Assembly: GCA_023431055.1 (NCBI GenBank)
Contig: JAEYXX010000157.1
Coordinates: 1 to 34,707 of the forward strand
Direction of reading: 5' to 3'
Length of the DNA: 34,707 bases
Origin: Pseudomonadota bacterium
GTDB taxonomy: Bacteria > Pseudomonadota > Gammaproteobacteria > Pseudomonadales > Pseudomonadaceae
The position numbers and the translations under genes were made by a program. The notes beneath the pieces were generated by a model. The model worked only from the letters and a program-made list of their open reading frames with translations. It was not told where the DNA came from and made no database searches. This document shows, in pieces, positions 8,121-15,572 of this stretch (the first letter of the stretch is position 1; each line of letters begins with the position of its first letter).

Positions 8121-8135
8121 GCACCATAAGTGTGC
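8121..8135. promoter_or_regulatory. NtrC-like binding site upstream of ureE
   Basis: GCACC-ATAAG-TGTGC matches the NtrC consensus GCACC-N5-GGTGC with one mismatch. A further GCACC half-site is at 8151. The site lies about 95 bases before the sigma-54 promoter at 8230, a normal enhancer distance. Assignment to NtrC is inference from the motif and the urease context. Confidence 0.5.
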
Positions 8136-8181
8136 GCACGCAACGAAAACGCACCAAATAAATCCTGACCGCCTCGCCAAG

Positions 8182-8190
8182 TTATCCACA
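8182..8190 (+). other. Consensus DnaA box (TTATCCACA)
   Basis: An exact match to the bacterial DnaA 9-mer lies in the desT-ureE gap, between the NtrC-like site and the sigma-54 promoter. Unlike the paired sites further on, no inverted partner is found 17 bases downstream. It may be a chance match. Confidence 0.35.
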
Positions 8191-8229
8191 GAGCACTTGA
8201 ACGCCCCGTCCTGCGCCGCTTCTCGGCCT

Positions 8230-8245
8230 TGGCAAGCCACTTGCA
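8230..8245 (+). promoter_or_regulatory. Sigma-54 (RpoN) promoter for ureEFG-hupE
   Basis: TGGCAAGCCACTTGCA matches TGGCACG-N4-TTGCW at all but one fixed position, including the -24 GG and -12 GC at correct spacing. Transcription would start near 8256, about 25 bases before the ureE ATG. Sigma-54 with NtrC is a common way to switch on urea use under nitrogen limitation. Confidence 0.72.
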
Positions 8246-8280
8246 CTATTTCCGGGCACATTGCCCCGGAATAGATACGC

Positions 8281-8781
8281 ATGCTGGTGATCCACACCCG
8301 AATCGCGCCGCAGGCTGCTGCTGACGCCGAACTGGAACTGACCTTCGAAGCCCGTAGCAAAAGCCGTCTGCGCTGCTTCACCACGGCGGGCGAAGAGGTC
8401 GGCCTGTTCCTCGAACGCGGCCAACCGGCACTGGCCGATGGTGAGTTTCTGCAGGCCAAGGACGGACGCATCGTACGCGTGCGTGCCAAGGCCGAACCGC
8501 TGCTGCATGTCACCTGCGCCAGCCCCTTCGAGCTGATGCGCGCCGCCTACCACCTGGGCAACCGCCATGTCGCCCTGCAACTGGGTGACGGCTGGCTGCG
8601 CCTGCCCGACGACTATGTGCTCAAGGCCATGCTCGAACAGCTCGGCGCCACTGTCGAGGCCATCGAAGCGCCCTACCAGCCTGAACAGGGCGCCTATGGC
8701 GGCGGTCACCATCACTCCCATCACGGCGACGAGGAATTCAACTACGGCCCGCGCCTGCACCAGTTCGGTGTGCGCAAGTGA
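8281..8781 (+). CDS. ureE: Urease accessory protein UreE (nickel metallochaperone)
   Basis: This 166-residue cytoplasmic protein delivers Ni2+ to the urease maturation complex. It has the UreE two-domain layout: a beta N-terminal domain, then a metal-binding domain with AAYHLGNRH, whose His96 is the conserved nickel ligand at the dimer interface. A histidine-rich C-terminal stretch HHHSHH (143-148) gives extra nickel capacity. The last residues end FGVRK. It is the first gene behind the sigma-54 promoter and is followed 37 bases later by ureF. The urease structural genes ureABC and ureD are not in the window. Confidence 0.96.
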   Translation: MLVIHTRIAPQAAADAELELTFEARSKSRLRCFTTAGEEVGLFLERGQPALADGEFLQAKDGRIVRVRAKAEPLLHVTCASPFELMRAAYHLGNRHVALQLGDGWLRLPDDYVLKAMLEQLGATVEAIEAPYQPEQGAYGGGHHHSHHGDEEFNYGPRLHQFGVRK

Positions 8782-8818
8782 GCCAAGCGCCGTCGCCCGC
8801 ACGTATCGGGGTCAGCTC

Positions 8819-9493
8819 ATGAAACCCGCCTGGGCACTGCTGCGCCTGGCCAGCCCACAGCTGCCCATCGGCGGTTACAGCTACTCTCAAGGCTTGGAGT
8901 GGGCGATAGATAGCGGCCTGATCCAGGATGCCGACGCCGCCGAACGCTGGCTGGCCGATCAGCTCACGCTCAACCTCGCCCGCTTCGAAGCACCGCTACT
9001 GCTGGCACATTGTTGCGCCGCGCACGAGGGTGACTGGCCGCACCTGCAGGAACTGGCCGAACGGCACCGCGCCAGCCGCGAGACCCGCGAACTGGCTCTG
9101 GAAAGCCGGCAGATGGGCTACTCGCTGCGGCAACTGCTCGAAGGCCTGCCCGAGCTGGACGAGGCGGCGCGCGAACTGCTTGCAAGCCAGGACGAACCGG
9201 GCCTGGCACTGGCCTGGGCACTGGCCGCACGCGCCTGGCAGATCACCCCGGACGATGCCCTGGCCGCCTGGCTCTGGGGCTGGCTGGAAAACCAGCTGGC
9301 CGTCCTGATGAAGGTGTTGCCGCTGGGCCAGCAGGCCGCCCAGCGCCTGACCAGCCGCCTGCTGCCGACGCTCGAAGCCGCCCAGCAGCAGGCCGCCAGC
9401 CTTTCCCCCGAACACTGGGGCAGCGCCGTCTTCGGCCTGGCCCTGGCGAGCATGGCGCACGAACGCCAGTACTCGCGTCTCTTCCGCTCCTGA
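8819..9493 (+). CDS. ureF: Urease accessory protein UreF
   Basis: This 224-residue all-helical protein acts with UreD and UreG to insert nickel into urease; UreF is thought to control UreG GTPase activity. Family features include the N-terminal [24 protein letters not shown] (positions about 6-29), and [14 protein letters not shown] in the C-terminal half. The ATG at 8819, [10 protein letters not shown], gives the family length; the upstream open frame overlapping ureE in another phase is an artefact. GGGG ahead of the ATG is a moderate ribosome-binding site. It lies 16 bases before ureG. Confidence 0.95.
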   Translation: MKPAWALLRLASPQLPIGGYSYSQGLEWAIDSGLIQDADAAERWLADQLTLNLARFEAPLLLAHCCAAHEGDWPHLQELAERHRASRETRELALESRQMGYSLRQLLEGLPELDEAARELLASQDEPGLALAWALAARAWQITPDDALAAWLWGWLENQLAVLMKVLPLGQQAAQRLTSRLLPTLEAAQQQAASLSPEHWGSAVFGLALASMAHERQYSRLFRS

Positions 9494-9509
9494 CGAGGAA
9501 CAACAGCAC

Positions 9510-10124
<615 letters not shown>

Positions 10125-10144
10125 TTCCCCTCAAGGAGAACCTC

Positions 10145-10717
10145 ATGAATCTGCGCAAAACCCTCTATGCCATCGCCCTGTTCTGCACACCGGCGCTGGC
10201 CTTCGCCCATCCCGGGCATGGCGACTCGGGGATCATGGCCGGTCTGGCCCACCCGGTGTTCGGCCTCGATCACCTGCTGGCGATGTTCGCCGTCGGCCTG
10301 TGGGCGGCGCAGCAAAGCGGCGCGGCGCGCTGGGCGCTGCCGCTGACCTTCGTCGGCAGCATGCTGGTCGGCGGCCTGCTGGGTTTCGCCGGCGTGGAAA
10401 TCCCGCTGATGGAAACCGGCATCGCCGGTTCGGTCTTGGCCTTCGGTCTGCTGGTGGCCGTGGCGGCGCGCCTGCCGATGGCGGTATCCGTTGCCCTGAC
10501 CGCCATCTTCGCCCTCACCCACGGCGTCGCCCACGGCCTGGAACTGCCGGACCTGGCCAGCCCCGTCGGCTATGCCATCGGCTTTATCGTCGCCACCGCC
10601 GCGCTGCACGCCATCGGTTTCGCCCTGGTGCGCTTCCTGCCGCAAGCGGCCGCGCCGCTAGTGCGTCTGGCCGGTGGTGCTTCGGCGCTGGCCGGCGTCT
10701 GGCTGCTGGCCAGCTGA
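10145..10717 (+). CDS. hupE: HupE/UreJ-family nickel permease
   Basis: This 190-residue inner-membrane protein takes up nickel (or cobalt) for metalloenzymes; its place after ureG indicates supply to urease. It has a cleavable-looking N-terminal signal followed by HPGHGDSG, and the family motif HPVFGLDHLLAMFAVGLWA in the first helix. About six membrane helices follow, and a further histidine pair lies in the segment ALTHGVAHGLELP. The ATG at 10145 has an AAGGAGA ribosome-binding site. A small hairpin without a T-run follows at 10750-10769. Confidence 0.93.
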   Translation: MNLRKTLYAIALFCTPALAFAHPGHGDSGIMAGLAHPVFGLDHLLAMFAVGLWAAQQSGAARWALPLTFVGSMLVGGLLGFAGVEIPLMETGIAGSVLAFGLLVAVAARLPMAVSVALTAIFALTHGVAHGLELPDLASPVGYAIGFIVATAALHAIGFALVRFLPQAAAPLVRLAGGASALAGVWLLAS

Positions 10718-10816
10718 GCCGTTCCGGCACCTGCCCTCTCGCGGCCGCGGCATTGGCGCTTGCCAATGCCCCTGCGCTGGGGCACAAAGTCCCGAACCGG
10801 TTTCGAGACACCGCCC

Positions 10817-11731
10817 ATGCTGCGCCTCACCCGATTTCTGCTCGTGCCGCTGCTGCTGATCGGTGCCGTCGTACTGCTACTGGCGCTGATCAGCAAGCCA
10901 GCGAGCACACCCGCAGTGCTGGAAGACCTGGGCCAGCGCCCGCTGGTCATTGCCCATCGTGGCGGCGCTGGTCTGTGGCCTGAGAACACCCTGTTCGCCT
11001 TCGAACGAGCCGCCGCTCTCGGCGTCGACATGCTGGAGATGGACCTGCACCTGAGCCGCGACGCCCGTCTGGTGGTCATCCACGATGACACTCTGGAGCG
11101 CACCACCAACGGCCAGGGCCCGGTCGCGCATTTCAATCTCGCAGAGCTGCAGGCCTTGGATGCCGGCTACAAATGGACAGCAAATGGCGGCCAGAGCTAT
11201 CCATACCGTGGCCAGGGCACCCGTATTGCCGCGCTGGAAGAAGTGTTCGAGCGCTTTCCGCTAATCCCCAAGGCTGTGGAAATCAAGGTTGCGGATGTCG
11301 GCATGGAGGCCGTGCTGTGTGAAATGCTGGCGGCCTATGATCAGCTCGATCGTGTCATCGTTGGCAGCTTCCATGAGCGCAGCCTGCAGCGTTTTCGTCA
11401 GCTCTGCCCGGAGGTAGCGACGGCTGGCGGGCCGGTTTCGGTACGCCTGCTGCTGGCGCTGAACTGGCTGGGCCTTAGCGGTCTGCTGTCACCCTCCTAT
11501 CCGGTGCTGCAGATTCCACCGCAGCACAGCGGCCTGACCCTGGCCACGCCACGACTGGTTCGCAACGCTCAGCACCGCGGCTTGCAGGTACACCTGTGGA
11601 CAATCAACGAACAGCCCGATATGCGCAGACTGCTGGAGATGGGCGCCGACGGCCTGATCACCGACTATCCGGATCGCGCCCTTCAACTACTCGGGCGCTC
11701 CACCCAACTTGGCGCGCTGCCCGCTGAGTAG
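10817..11731 (+). CDS. Glycerophosphodiester phosphodiesterase, membrane-anchored
   Basis: This 304-residue enzyme hydrolyses glycerophosphodiesters to glycerol-3-phosphate and an alcohol. An N-terminal hydrophobic helix (about residues 6-26) would anchor it to the inner membrane facing the periplasm. The TIM-barrel active site is visible: AHRGG with His47, PENT with Glu56, EMD with Glu74 and Asp76, and IHDDTLERTTNG with His89. Later barrel motifs are KAVEIK and, near the C-terminus, LWTINE and ADGLITDYPD. The ATG at 10817 starts at the membrane helix and is preferred to an upstream in-frame start. The gene is 99 bases past hupE and could share its transcript, though the pathway is unrelated. 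Confidence 0.92.
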   Translation: MLRLTRFLLVPLLLIGAVVLLLALISKPASTPAVLEDLGQRPLVIAHRGGAGLWPENTLFAFERAAALGVDMLEMDLHLSRDARLVVIHDDTLERTTNGQGPVAHFNLAELQALDAGYKWTANGGQSYPYRGQGTRIAALEEVFERFPLIPKAVEIKVADVGMEAVLCEMLAAYDQLDRVIVGSFHERSLQRFRQLCPEVATAGGPVSVRLLLALNWLGLSGLLSPSYPVLQIPPQHSGLTLATPRLVRNAQHRGLQVHLWTINEQPDMRRLLEMGADGLITDYPDRALQLLGRSTQLGALPAE

Positions 11732-11799
11732 GCTGACGAAAACTTCGACGCTCGCCTGACACCCAGCAGAGACGGGCCATCGAACGACTCGTCACCAGC

Positions 11800-11834
11800 T
11801 TACCCACAGACCGATAAACAGATTCCGGGGATAA
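11800..11834. repeat. 35-bp inverted DnaA-like module 1
   Basis: TTACCCACA (11800-11808), a 17-base spacer, then CGGGGATAA (11826-11834). The second 9-mer is an inverted, degenerate DnaA box (TTATCCCCG on the other strand). Spacing is the same as in the modules at 11982, 12149 and 14765. Confidence 0.55.
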
Positions 11835-11981
11835 CCAATACGCGGCCGCCCGTGATACGAAGAAGCTCTGGACAAAGTGGCGCTTCTCATACCCTGACAG
11901 GCCCACACCGGAGAGTGATCAGAAAACAAACAAAGCGCTGAAATGCTTGTAGCGCCTGGGATTCAGCAATGGGTACAGAAG

Positions 11982-12016
11982 TTATCAACAACATCACCCA
12001 CAACTATCGTGGACAA
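11982..12016. repeat. 35-bp inverted DnaA-like module 2
   Basis: TTATCAACA (11982-11990), a 17-base spacer, then CGTGGACAA (12008-12016), which is TTGTCCACG on the other strand. Each half is a one- to two-mismatch DnaA box, at the same spacing as module 1. Confidence 0.5.
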
Positions 12017-12148
12017 GCCCAGGCTCCGGCCAGGAAACCGCTGGAATATGTCAAGTCCCTGTGCACAAAGGAAAATTATGCCTGCTCAAATCTTCACCAA
12101 GGGGATGAAAGCGGCGTTTTCAGGGTTTCGCAGGCAGGAACCACCAGC

Positions 12149-12183
12149 TTATCCACAATTCTTTCAACAGCCTGCGTGGAAAA
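12149..12183. repeat. 35-bp inverted DnaA-like module 3
   Basis: A perfect DnaA box TTATCCACA (12149-12157), a 17-base spacer, then CGTGGAAAA (12175-12183), which is TTTTCCACG on the other strand. The module ends 15 bases before the sigma-54 promoter of the exporter gene. Confidence 0.5.
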
Positions 12184-12198
12184 CTTTATTTTGATCCC

Positions 12199-12214
12199 TG
12201 GCACACTGCCTGCT
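12199..12214 (+). promoter_or_regulatory. Probable sigma-54 promoter for the LysE-family gene
   Basis: TGGCACACTGCCTGCT carries TGGCAC, the -24 GG and -12 GC at correct spacing, and departs from consensus at two fixed positions. The start point would be near 12225, about 30 bases before the ATG. No NtrC-like GCACC-N5-GGTGC pair was seen upstream, so the activator is unknown. Confidence 0.45.
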
Positions 12215-12256
12215 TGGGTCAGTAGCCTCCGTTCTCCTGCCTGTTAAGGACGTTTC

Positions 12257-12871
12257 ATGTTCAGTTTCTTTCTCGCCGCCATGCTCCTGGGCTTCGTGTT
12301 CAACGCCGCGCCGGGTGCCGTGTTCAGCGAAACCCTGCGCCGCGGCTTGCGTGACGGCTACAAGCCGGCGCTGCTGGTACAGATCGGCTCGCTGGTCGGC
12401 GACGCCACCTGGGCCGCTCTCGGCCTGACCGGACTGGCCCTGCTGCTCGACAGCGCGCAGATCCGTTATCCACTGACCCTGGCCAGCGCCCTGTATCTGG
12501 CCTGGCTCGGCTACCAGTCGCTGCGCGATGCTCATCGCCCGCCGCAACCCAGCGACGACGGCCAAGTCGCGGCCGGAGGCGCCCTCGCCGCCGGCGCCGC
12601 GCTGTCGCTGACCAACCCGCAGAACATCGTCTACTGGGCCGCCATGGGCGGGGCGATGGCGGCCATCGGCGTTGCCCAGCCAACACCGACGCACCTGGCG
12701 GTGTTCTTCGCCGGCTTCATGGTGTCCTCACTGCTCTGGTGCTTCATCTGCGCCGGCCTGGTGGACTGGTTCCGCCGCGCCGCCTCGCTGCTCTGGCACC
12801 GCCTGACTTACGCAGCCTGCGGCGTGGTGCTGCTGGGTCTGGCCGGGATGAGCGCGATGGAGCTGATGTGA
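12257..12871 (+). CDS. LysE-family amino acid/metabolite exporter
   Basis: This 204-residue inner-membrane protein belongs to the LysE/RhtB superfamily, which exports amino acids or related metabolites. It has about six hydrophobic helices. The family signature near the N-terminus appears as FNAAPGAVFSETLRRGLRDG, and the second conserved region as ALSLTNPQNIVYWAAMGG. The ATG at 12257 has a TAAGGA ribosome-binding site. It stands alone after a long gap, with a probable sigma-54 promoter just upstream that would suit nitrogen-linked control. The substrate is not known. Confidence 0.9.
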   Translation: MFSFFLAAMLLGFVFNAAPGAVFSETLRRGLRDGYKPALLVQIGSLVGDATWAALGLTGLALLLDSAQIRYPLTLASALYLAWLGYQSLRDAHRPPQPSDDGQVAAGGALAAGAALSLTNPQNIVYWAAMGGAMAAIGVAQPTPTHLAVFFAGFMVSSLLWCFICAGLVDWFRRAASLLWHRLTYAACGVVLLGLAGMSAMELM

Positions 12872-12970
12872 TGGAGTGGCGGCTATCGCCCTCATCGAAA
12901 CAATCTAACGGCGCGGCGCCAGCAGCGGGGCTAGCCTGAACCCCATGTCCCTGCGTCAGGAAGCCGCGCC

Positions 12971-13048
12971 ATGCACCTCAACGACCTGCTCAAGCAACTG
13001 CTCGCCAGCTACGCCTGCGCCACCTGCGGCATTGATACGCGGCACTGA
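12971..13048 (+). CDS. Possible 25-residue cysteine-containing small protein
   Basis: A 25-codon frame reading [20 protein letters not shown] then IDTRH lies between the LysE-type and LOG-type genes. AGGAAG sits seven bases before the ATG, a good ribosome-binding site. The product would have an amphipathic helix and one CxxC motif. It was not recognised as any family. It may be a real small protein, a leader peptide or a chance frame. Confidence 0.3.
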   Translation: MHLNDLLKQLLASYACATCGIDTRH

Positions 13049-13107
13049 CCCTTGGTGGCAGCGCAGCGGCTGGTTACCCTTGGCATATTCAGCCAAGGAG
13101 CCCGTAC

Positions 13108-13695
13108 ATGTCCCTGCGTAGCGTCTGTGTCTTCTGTGGTGCCAGCCCTGGCGCCAGTCCCGTTTATCGCCAGGCTGCCGAAGCGCTCGGCCAACACCTG
13201 GCCGAGCGCGGCATTCGCCTGATCTACGGTGGCGGCGCCGTCGGCCTGATGGGCGTGGTCGCCGATGCAGCGCTGAATGCCGGCGGCGAGGTCATCGGGA
13301 TCATCCCGCAAAGCCTCGAGCGTGCCGAGATCGGCCACCGCGGCCTGACCTGCCTGGAAGTGGTGGACGGCATGCACGCACGCAAGGCGCGCATGGCCGA
13401 ACTGGCCGACGCCTTCATCGCCCTGCCTGGCGGCCTTGGCACCCTGGAAGAGCTGTTCGAAGTCTGGACCTGGGGCCAGTTGGGCTACCACGCCAAGCCA
13501 CTGGGCCTGCTGGAGGTGAACGGTTTTTACAGCAAACTCGGCGACTTCCTCGATCATCTGGTCGCCGAGCGCTTCGTGCGCCCGCAGCACCGCGAGATGC
13601 TGCAGATCGCAGACAGCCCGCAAGACCTGCTCGACGCCCTGAGCGAGTGGCGCCCCAGCGTGGCGCCGAAATGGGTGGATCGCGCGCCCGTCTGA
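13108..13695 (+). CDS. LOG-family protein (cytokinin riboside 5'-monophosphate phosphoribohydrolase type, TIGR00730)
   Basis: This 195-residue cytoplasmic enzyme has the Rossmann-like fold of the LOG (Lonely Guy) family, which cleaves N6-modified or plain AMP to base and ribose 5-phosphate. The start [10 protein letters not shown], the GGGAVGLMG loop near residue 41, and the catalytic and phosphate-binding motif PGGLGTLEE at residues 107-115 are all intact. The conserved arginine precedes it in MHARKARM. The ATG at 13108 has an AAGGAG ribosome-binding site. In bacteria the physiological substrate is often uncertain. From memory, P. aeruginosa also has such a gene next to azurin. Confidence 0.93.
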   Translation: MSLRSVCVFCGASPGASPVYRQAAEALGQHLAERGIRLIYGGGAVGLMGVVADAALNAGGEVIGIIPQSLERAEIGHRGLTCLEVVDGMHARKARMAELADAFIALPGGLGTLEELFEVWTWGQLGYHAKPLGLLEVNGFYSKLGDFLDHLVAERFVRPQHREMLQIADSPQDLLDALSEWRPSVAPKWVDRAPV

Positions 13696-13728
13696 GCCTG
13701 TACGCAGACATGTAACACAATGCTACGC

Positions 13729-13758
13729 TCTGCGGCTTCTCTCCCTACGGAAGCCGCA
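13729..13758 (+). promoter_or_regulatory. Hairpin masking the ribosome-binding site of the DUF808 gene
   Basis: TGCGGCTTC (13729-13737) pairs perfectly with GAAGCCGCA (13750-13758), ending two bases before the ATG at 13761. The only ribosome-binding candidate, GGAAG, lies mostly inside the right arm. The structure could lower translation until opened. No T-run follows, so termination of the LOG transcript is less likely. Confidence 0.4.
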
Positions 13759-13760
13759 AC

Positions 13761-14696
13761 ATGGCCGGAAGCAGCCTGCTCGCCCTGATCGACGACATCA
13801 GCACAGTACTCGATGACGTCGCCACCATGACCAAGATCGCCGCGCGCAAGACCGCCGGTGTATTGGGCGATGACCTCGCACTCAATGCCCAGCAGGTCAC
13901 CGGGGTCAAGGCGGATCGCGAACTGCCGGTAGTCTGGGCAGTGGCCAAGGGCTCGCTGGTCAACAAGGCGATCCTGGTGCCGGCCGCACTGTTGATCAGC
14001 GCCGTGGCACCCTGGCTGGTGGTGCCCTTGCTGATGCTCGGCGGTCTGTTTCTTTGCTACGAAGGGGCCGAGAAGCTGATCCACAAGCTGCTGCACCGGC
14101 ACGAAGACGACGAACAGCAGCCCCTGCTGGAGGCCATCGCCGATCCGCAGATGGACCTGGTGGCCTTCGAGCGCGACAAGATCCGCGGCGCGGTGCGTAC
14201 CGACTTCGTGCTGTCGGCCGAGATCATCGCCATCACCCTGGGCACCGTCGCCACCGCCAGTTTCCTCAATCAGGTGCTGGTGCTCAGCGGTATCGCCCTG
14301 CTGATGACCGTCGGCGTCTACGGCCTGGTGGCCGGCATCGTCAAGCTGGACGACGCCGGGCTCTACCTCAGCCAGCGCGCCAGCGCCTTCGCCCAGGCCT
14401 GCGGCCGCGGCATCCTGCACCTGGCTCCCTGGCTGATGAAGGCGTTATCGTTGATCGGCACCGCGGCCATGTTCATGGTTGGCGGCGGCATTCTCAGTCA
14501 TGGCCTGCCGCCGGTCGATGCCGCCGTGCATCACGCCGCGCAGTGGGTAGCCCAGGATGCAGGGCAGCTACTTTCCGCAGTGGTGCCGACGCTGCTCAAT
14601 GCCCTGCTGGGTGTGGTCGCCGGTATGCTCAGCCTGCCGCTGGTCAGCCTTGGCACTCGCCTATGGCAGGCGCTGCGCCCAACCAGTAACAGCTGA
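13761..14696 (+). CDS. DUF808 (YedI-type) inner-membrane protein
   Basis: This 311-residue integral membrane protein matches the DUF808/YedI family, whose function is unknown. The N-terminal segment [20 protein letters not shown] and the following [20 protein letters not shown] are characteristic. Six or so membrane helices follow, including [16 protein letters not shown] after the second and a large hydrophobic C-terminal half. The ATG at 13761 is fixed by this conserved N-terminus. A hairpin directly upstream covers its ribosome-binding site. Neighbours give no functional clue. Confidence 0.9.
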   Translation: MAGSSLLALIDDISTVLDDVATMTKIAARKTAGVLGDDLALNAQQVTGVKADRELPVVWAVAKGSLVNKAILVPAALLISAVAPWLVVPLLMLGGLFLCYEGAEKLIHKLLHRHEDDEQQPLLEAIADPQMDLVAFERDKIRGAVRTDFVLSAEIIAITLGTVATASFLNQVLVLSGIALLMTVGVYGLVAGIVKLDDAGLYLSQRASAFAQACGRGILHLAPWLMKALSLIGTAAMFMVGGGILSHGLPPVDAAVHHAAQWVAQDAGQLLSAVVPTLLNALLGVVAGMLSLPLVSLGTRLWQALRPTSNS

Positions 14697-14764
14697 GACG
14701 ATCATTTCCTGATCAGCCGGCGGCAGGCTTCCAAATGTGCGGCCGGCATGCAGTTTCCCCAAGC

Positions 14765-14799
14765 TTATCCACAGCTTGCTCCACGCTTTTCGGGGATAA
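14765..14799. repeat. 35-bp inverted DnaA-like module 4
   Basis: A perfect DnaA box TTATCCACA (14765-14773), a 17-base spacer, then CGGGGATAA (14791-14799). The outer arms GCTTATCC and GGATAAGC are perfect inverted repeats. Geometry is identical to the three modules in the gap at 11732-12256. Confidence 0.6.
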
Positions 14800-14967
14800 G
14801 CCAGCGCGGCGCGACAGACGCCCGCACATTTTCGCTGCGCACCTCCAATCAATTCATTACAAAGGATTTTTTGCTTGGCAGGAGCGCCCTGAGCAAAACC
14901 TGACCAGCCACCCAGAAAGCCCGCGAAATCAGGCGCTGGAGCGCCGTTACAGAGCTTCTCAACAGAG

Positions 14968-14990
14968 TTACCCACAGATTGTCGGGATAA
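14968..14990. repeat. Shorter inverted DnaA-like module 5
   Basis: TTACCCACA (14968-14976), a 5-base spacer, then TCGGGATAA (14982-14990). It has the same halves as modules 1 and 4 but is 12 bases shorter. Confidence 0.45.
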
Positions 14991-15081
14991 CCTGACGTGG
15001 CGTTCGGTCGCACCCACGCGCACTGAAAGCTGTGCGAATCTGTCCAGACCTGACCGGAAACTCAGAATCTGGAGGATTCAC

Positions 15082-15534
15082 ATGATGTTGCGTAACGCTG
15101 CTCTAATCGCTCTGCTCGGCCTGGCCAGCACACCGCTCCTTGCTGCCGAATGCTCGGTGGATGTCGAATCGACCGATCAGATGACCTTCAACACCCAGGC
15201 CATCTCCGTCAGCAAGAGTTGCAAGACCTTCACCGTCAACCTCAAGCACACCGGCTCGTTGCCCAAGACCGCCATGGGCCACAACTGGGTACTGAGCAAG
15301 ACCGCCGACATGCCCGGCGTGGCCACCGACGGCATTCCCGCCGGCCCGGACGCCAGCTACGTAAAAGCCGGTGACGAGCGCGTGATCGCTTACACCGACC
15401 TGATCGGCGGCGGCGAAAGCACCTCGGTCACCTTCGACGTCAGCAAGCTGGCGGCGGGCGAAGACTACAGCTTCTTCTGCTCCTTCCCCGGTCACTACTC
15501 GATGATGAAAGGCAGCGTGAAGCTGGTCGACTGA
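15082..15534 (+). CDS. azu: Azurin precursor (blue copper protein)
   Basis: This 150-residue precursor yields a periplasmic type 1 copper protein that shuttles single electrons in the respiratory and denitrification chain and in stress responses. A Sec signal peptide ends at LLAA, and the mature protein starts AECSVDV, as in other Pseudomonas azurins. Copper ligands are visible: the histidine in MGHNWVLS, and Cys, His and Met in [10 protein letters not shown]. The disulphide cysteines are in AECSV and SKSCKTF. Two adjacent ATGs (15082 and 15085) follow a GGAGG site; the second matches the P. aeruginosa start better. It is probably monocistronic. Confidence 0.97.
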   Translation: MMLRNAALIALLGLASTPLLAAECSVDVESTDQMTFNTQAISVSKSCKTFTVNLKHTGSLPKTAMGHNWVLSKTADMPGVATDGIPAGPDASYVKAGDERVIAYTDLIGGGESTSVTFDVSKLAAGEDYSFFCSFPGHYSMMKGSVKLVD

Positions 15535-15544
15535 GTCATTTCCA

Positions 15545-15564
15545 GGGCTTCAAGCGAAGCCCTT
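15545..15564 (+). terminator. Weak terminator hairpin after azurin
   Basis: GGGCTTC (15545-15551) pairs with GAAGCCC (15556-15562) around an AAGC loop, ten bases after the azu stop codon. Only TTCAT follows, so the T-run is poor. It lies between convergent genes. Confidence 0.5.
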
Positions 15565-15572
15565 CATCCCAT

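Larger units (their letters stand above)
11732..12256. other. 525-base gene-free gap with three inverted DnaA-like modules
   Basis: No convincing gene is seen in either strand. The gap is more A+T-rich than its neighbours. It contains three 35-bp modules made of two facing DnaA-box-like 9-mers with a 17-base spacer (11800, 11982, 12149), one with a perfect TTATCCACA, and a sigma-54 promoter near its right end. A small structured RNA cannot be excluded by eye. Confidence 0.6.
14697..15081. other. 385-base gene-free gap before azurin
   Basis: No gene is seen. The gap carries two inverted DnaA-like modules (14765 and 14968) and must hold the azurin promoter. An exact ANR box (TTGAT-N4-ATCAA), as known for P. 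aeruginosa azu, was looked for and not found. An inverted pair TTTTGCT (14869) and AGCAAAA (14892) is present, of unknown meaning. Confidence 0.6.

Noticed and set aside
7446..8513. Minus-strand open frame opposite desT and ureE
   Set aside because: It spans two unrelated plus-strand genes and their regulatory region; its low-complexity product is not credible.
10750..10769. Terminator after hupE
   Set aside because: GCATTGGC and GCCAATGC form a clean hairpin with a GCTT loop, but no T-run follows, so termination is unsupported.
11732..12256. Chromosomal or plasmid replication origin
   Set aside because: DnaA-like boxes are present, but there is no dnaA, dnaN, rep or par gene and no evident A+T-rich unwinding region; replicative helicase dnaB lies about 19 kb away and is not diagnostic.
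14697..15081. ANR (FNR-type) box for azurin
   Set aside because: No TTGAT-N4-ATCAA or close variant was found; the nearest sequence, ATCAATTCATTACAA, does not fit.
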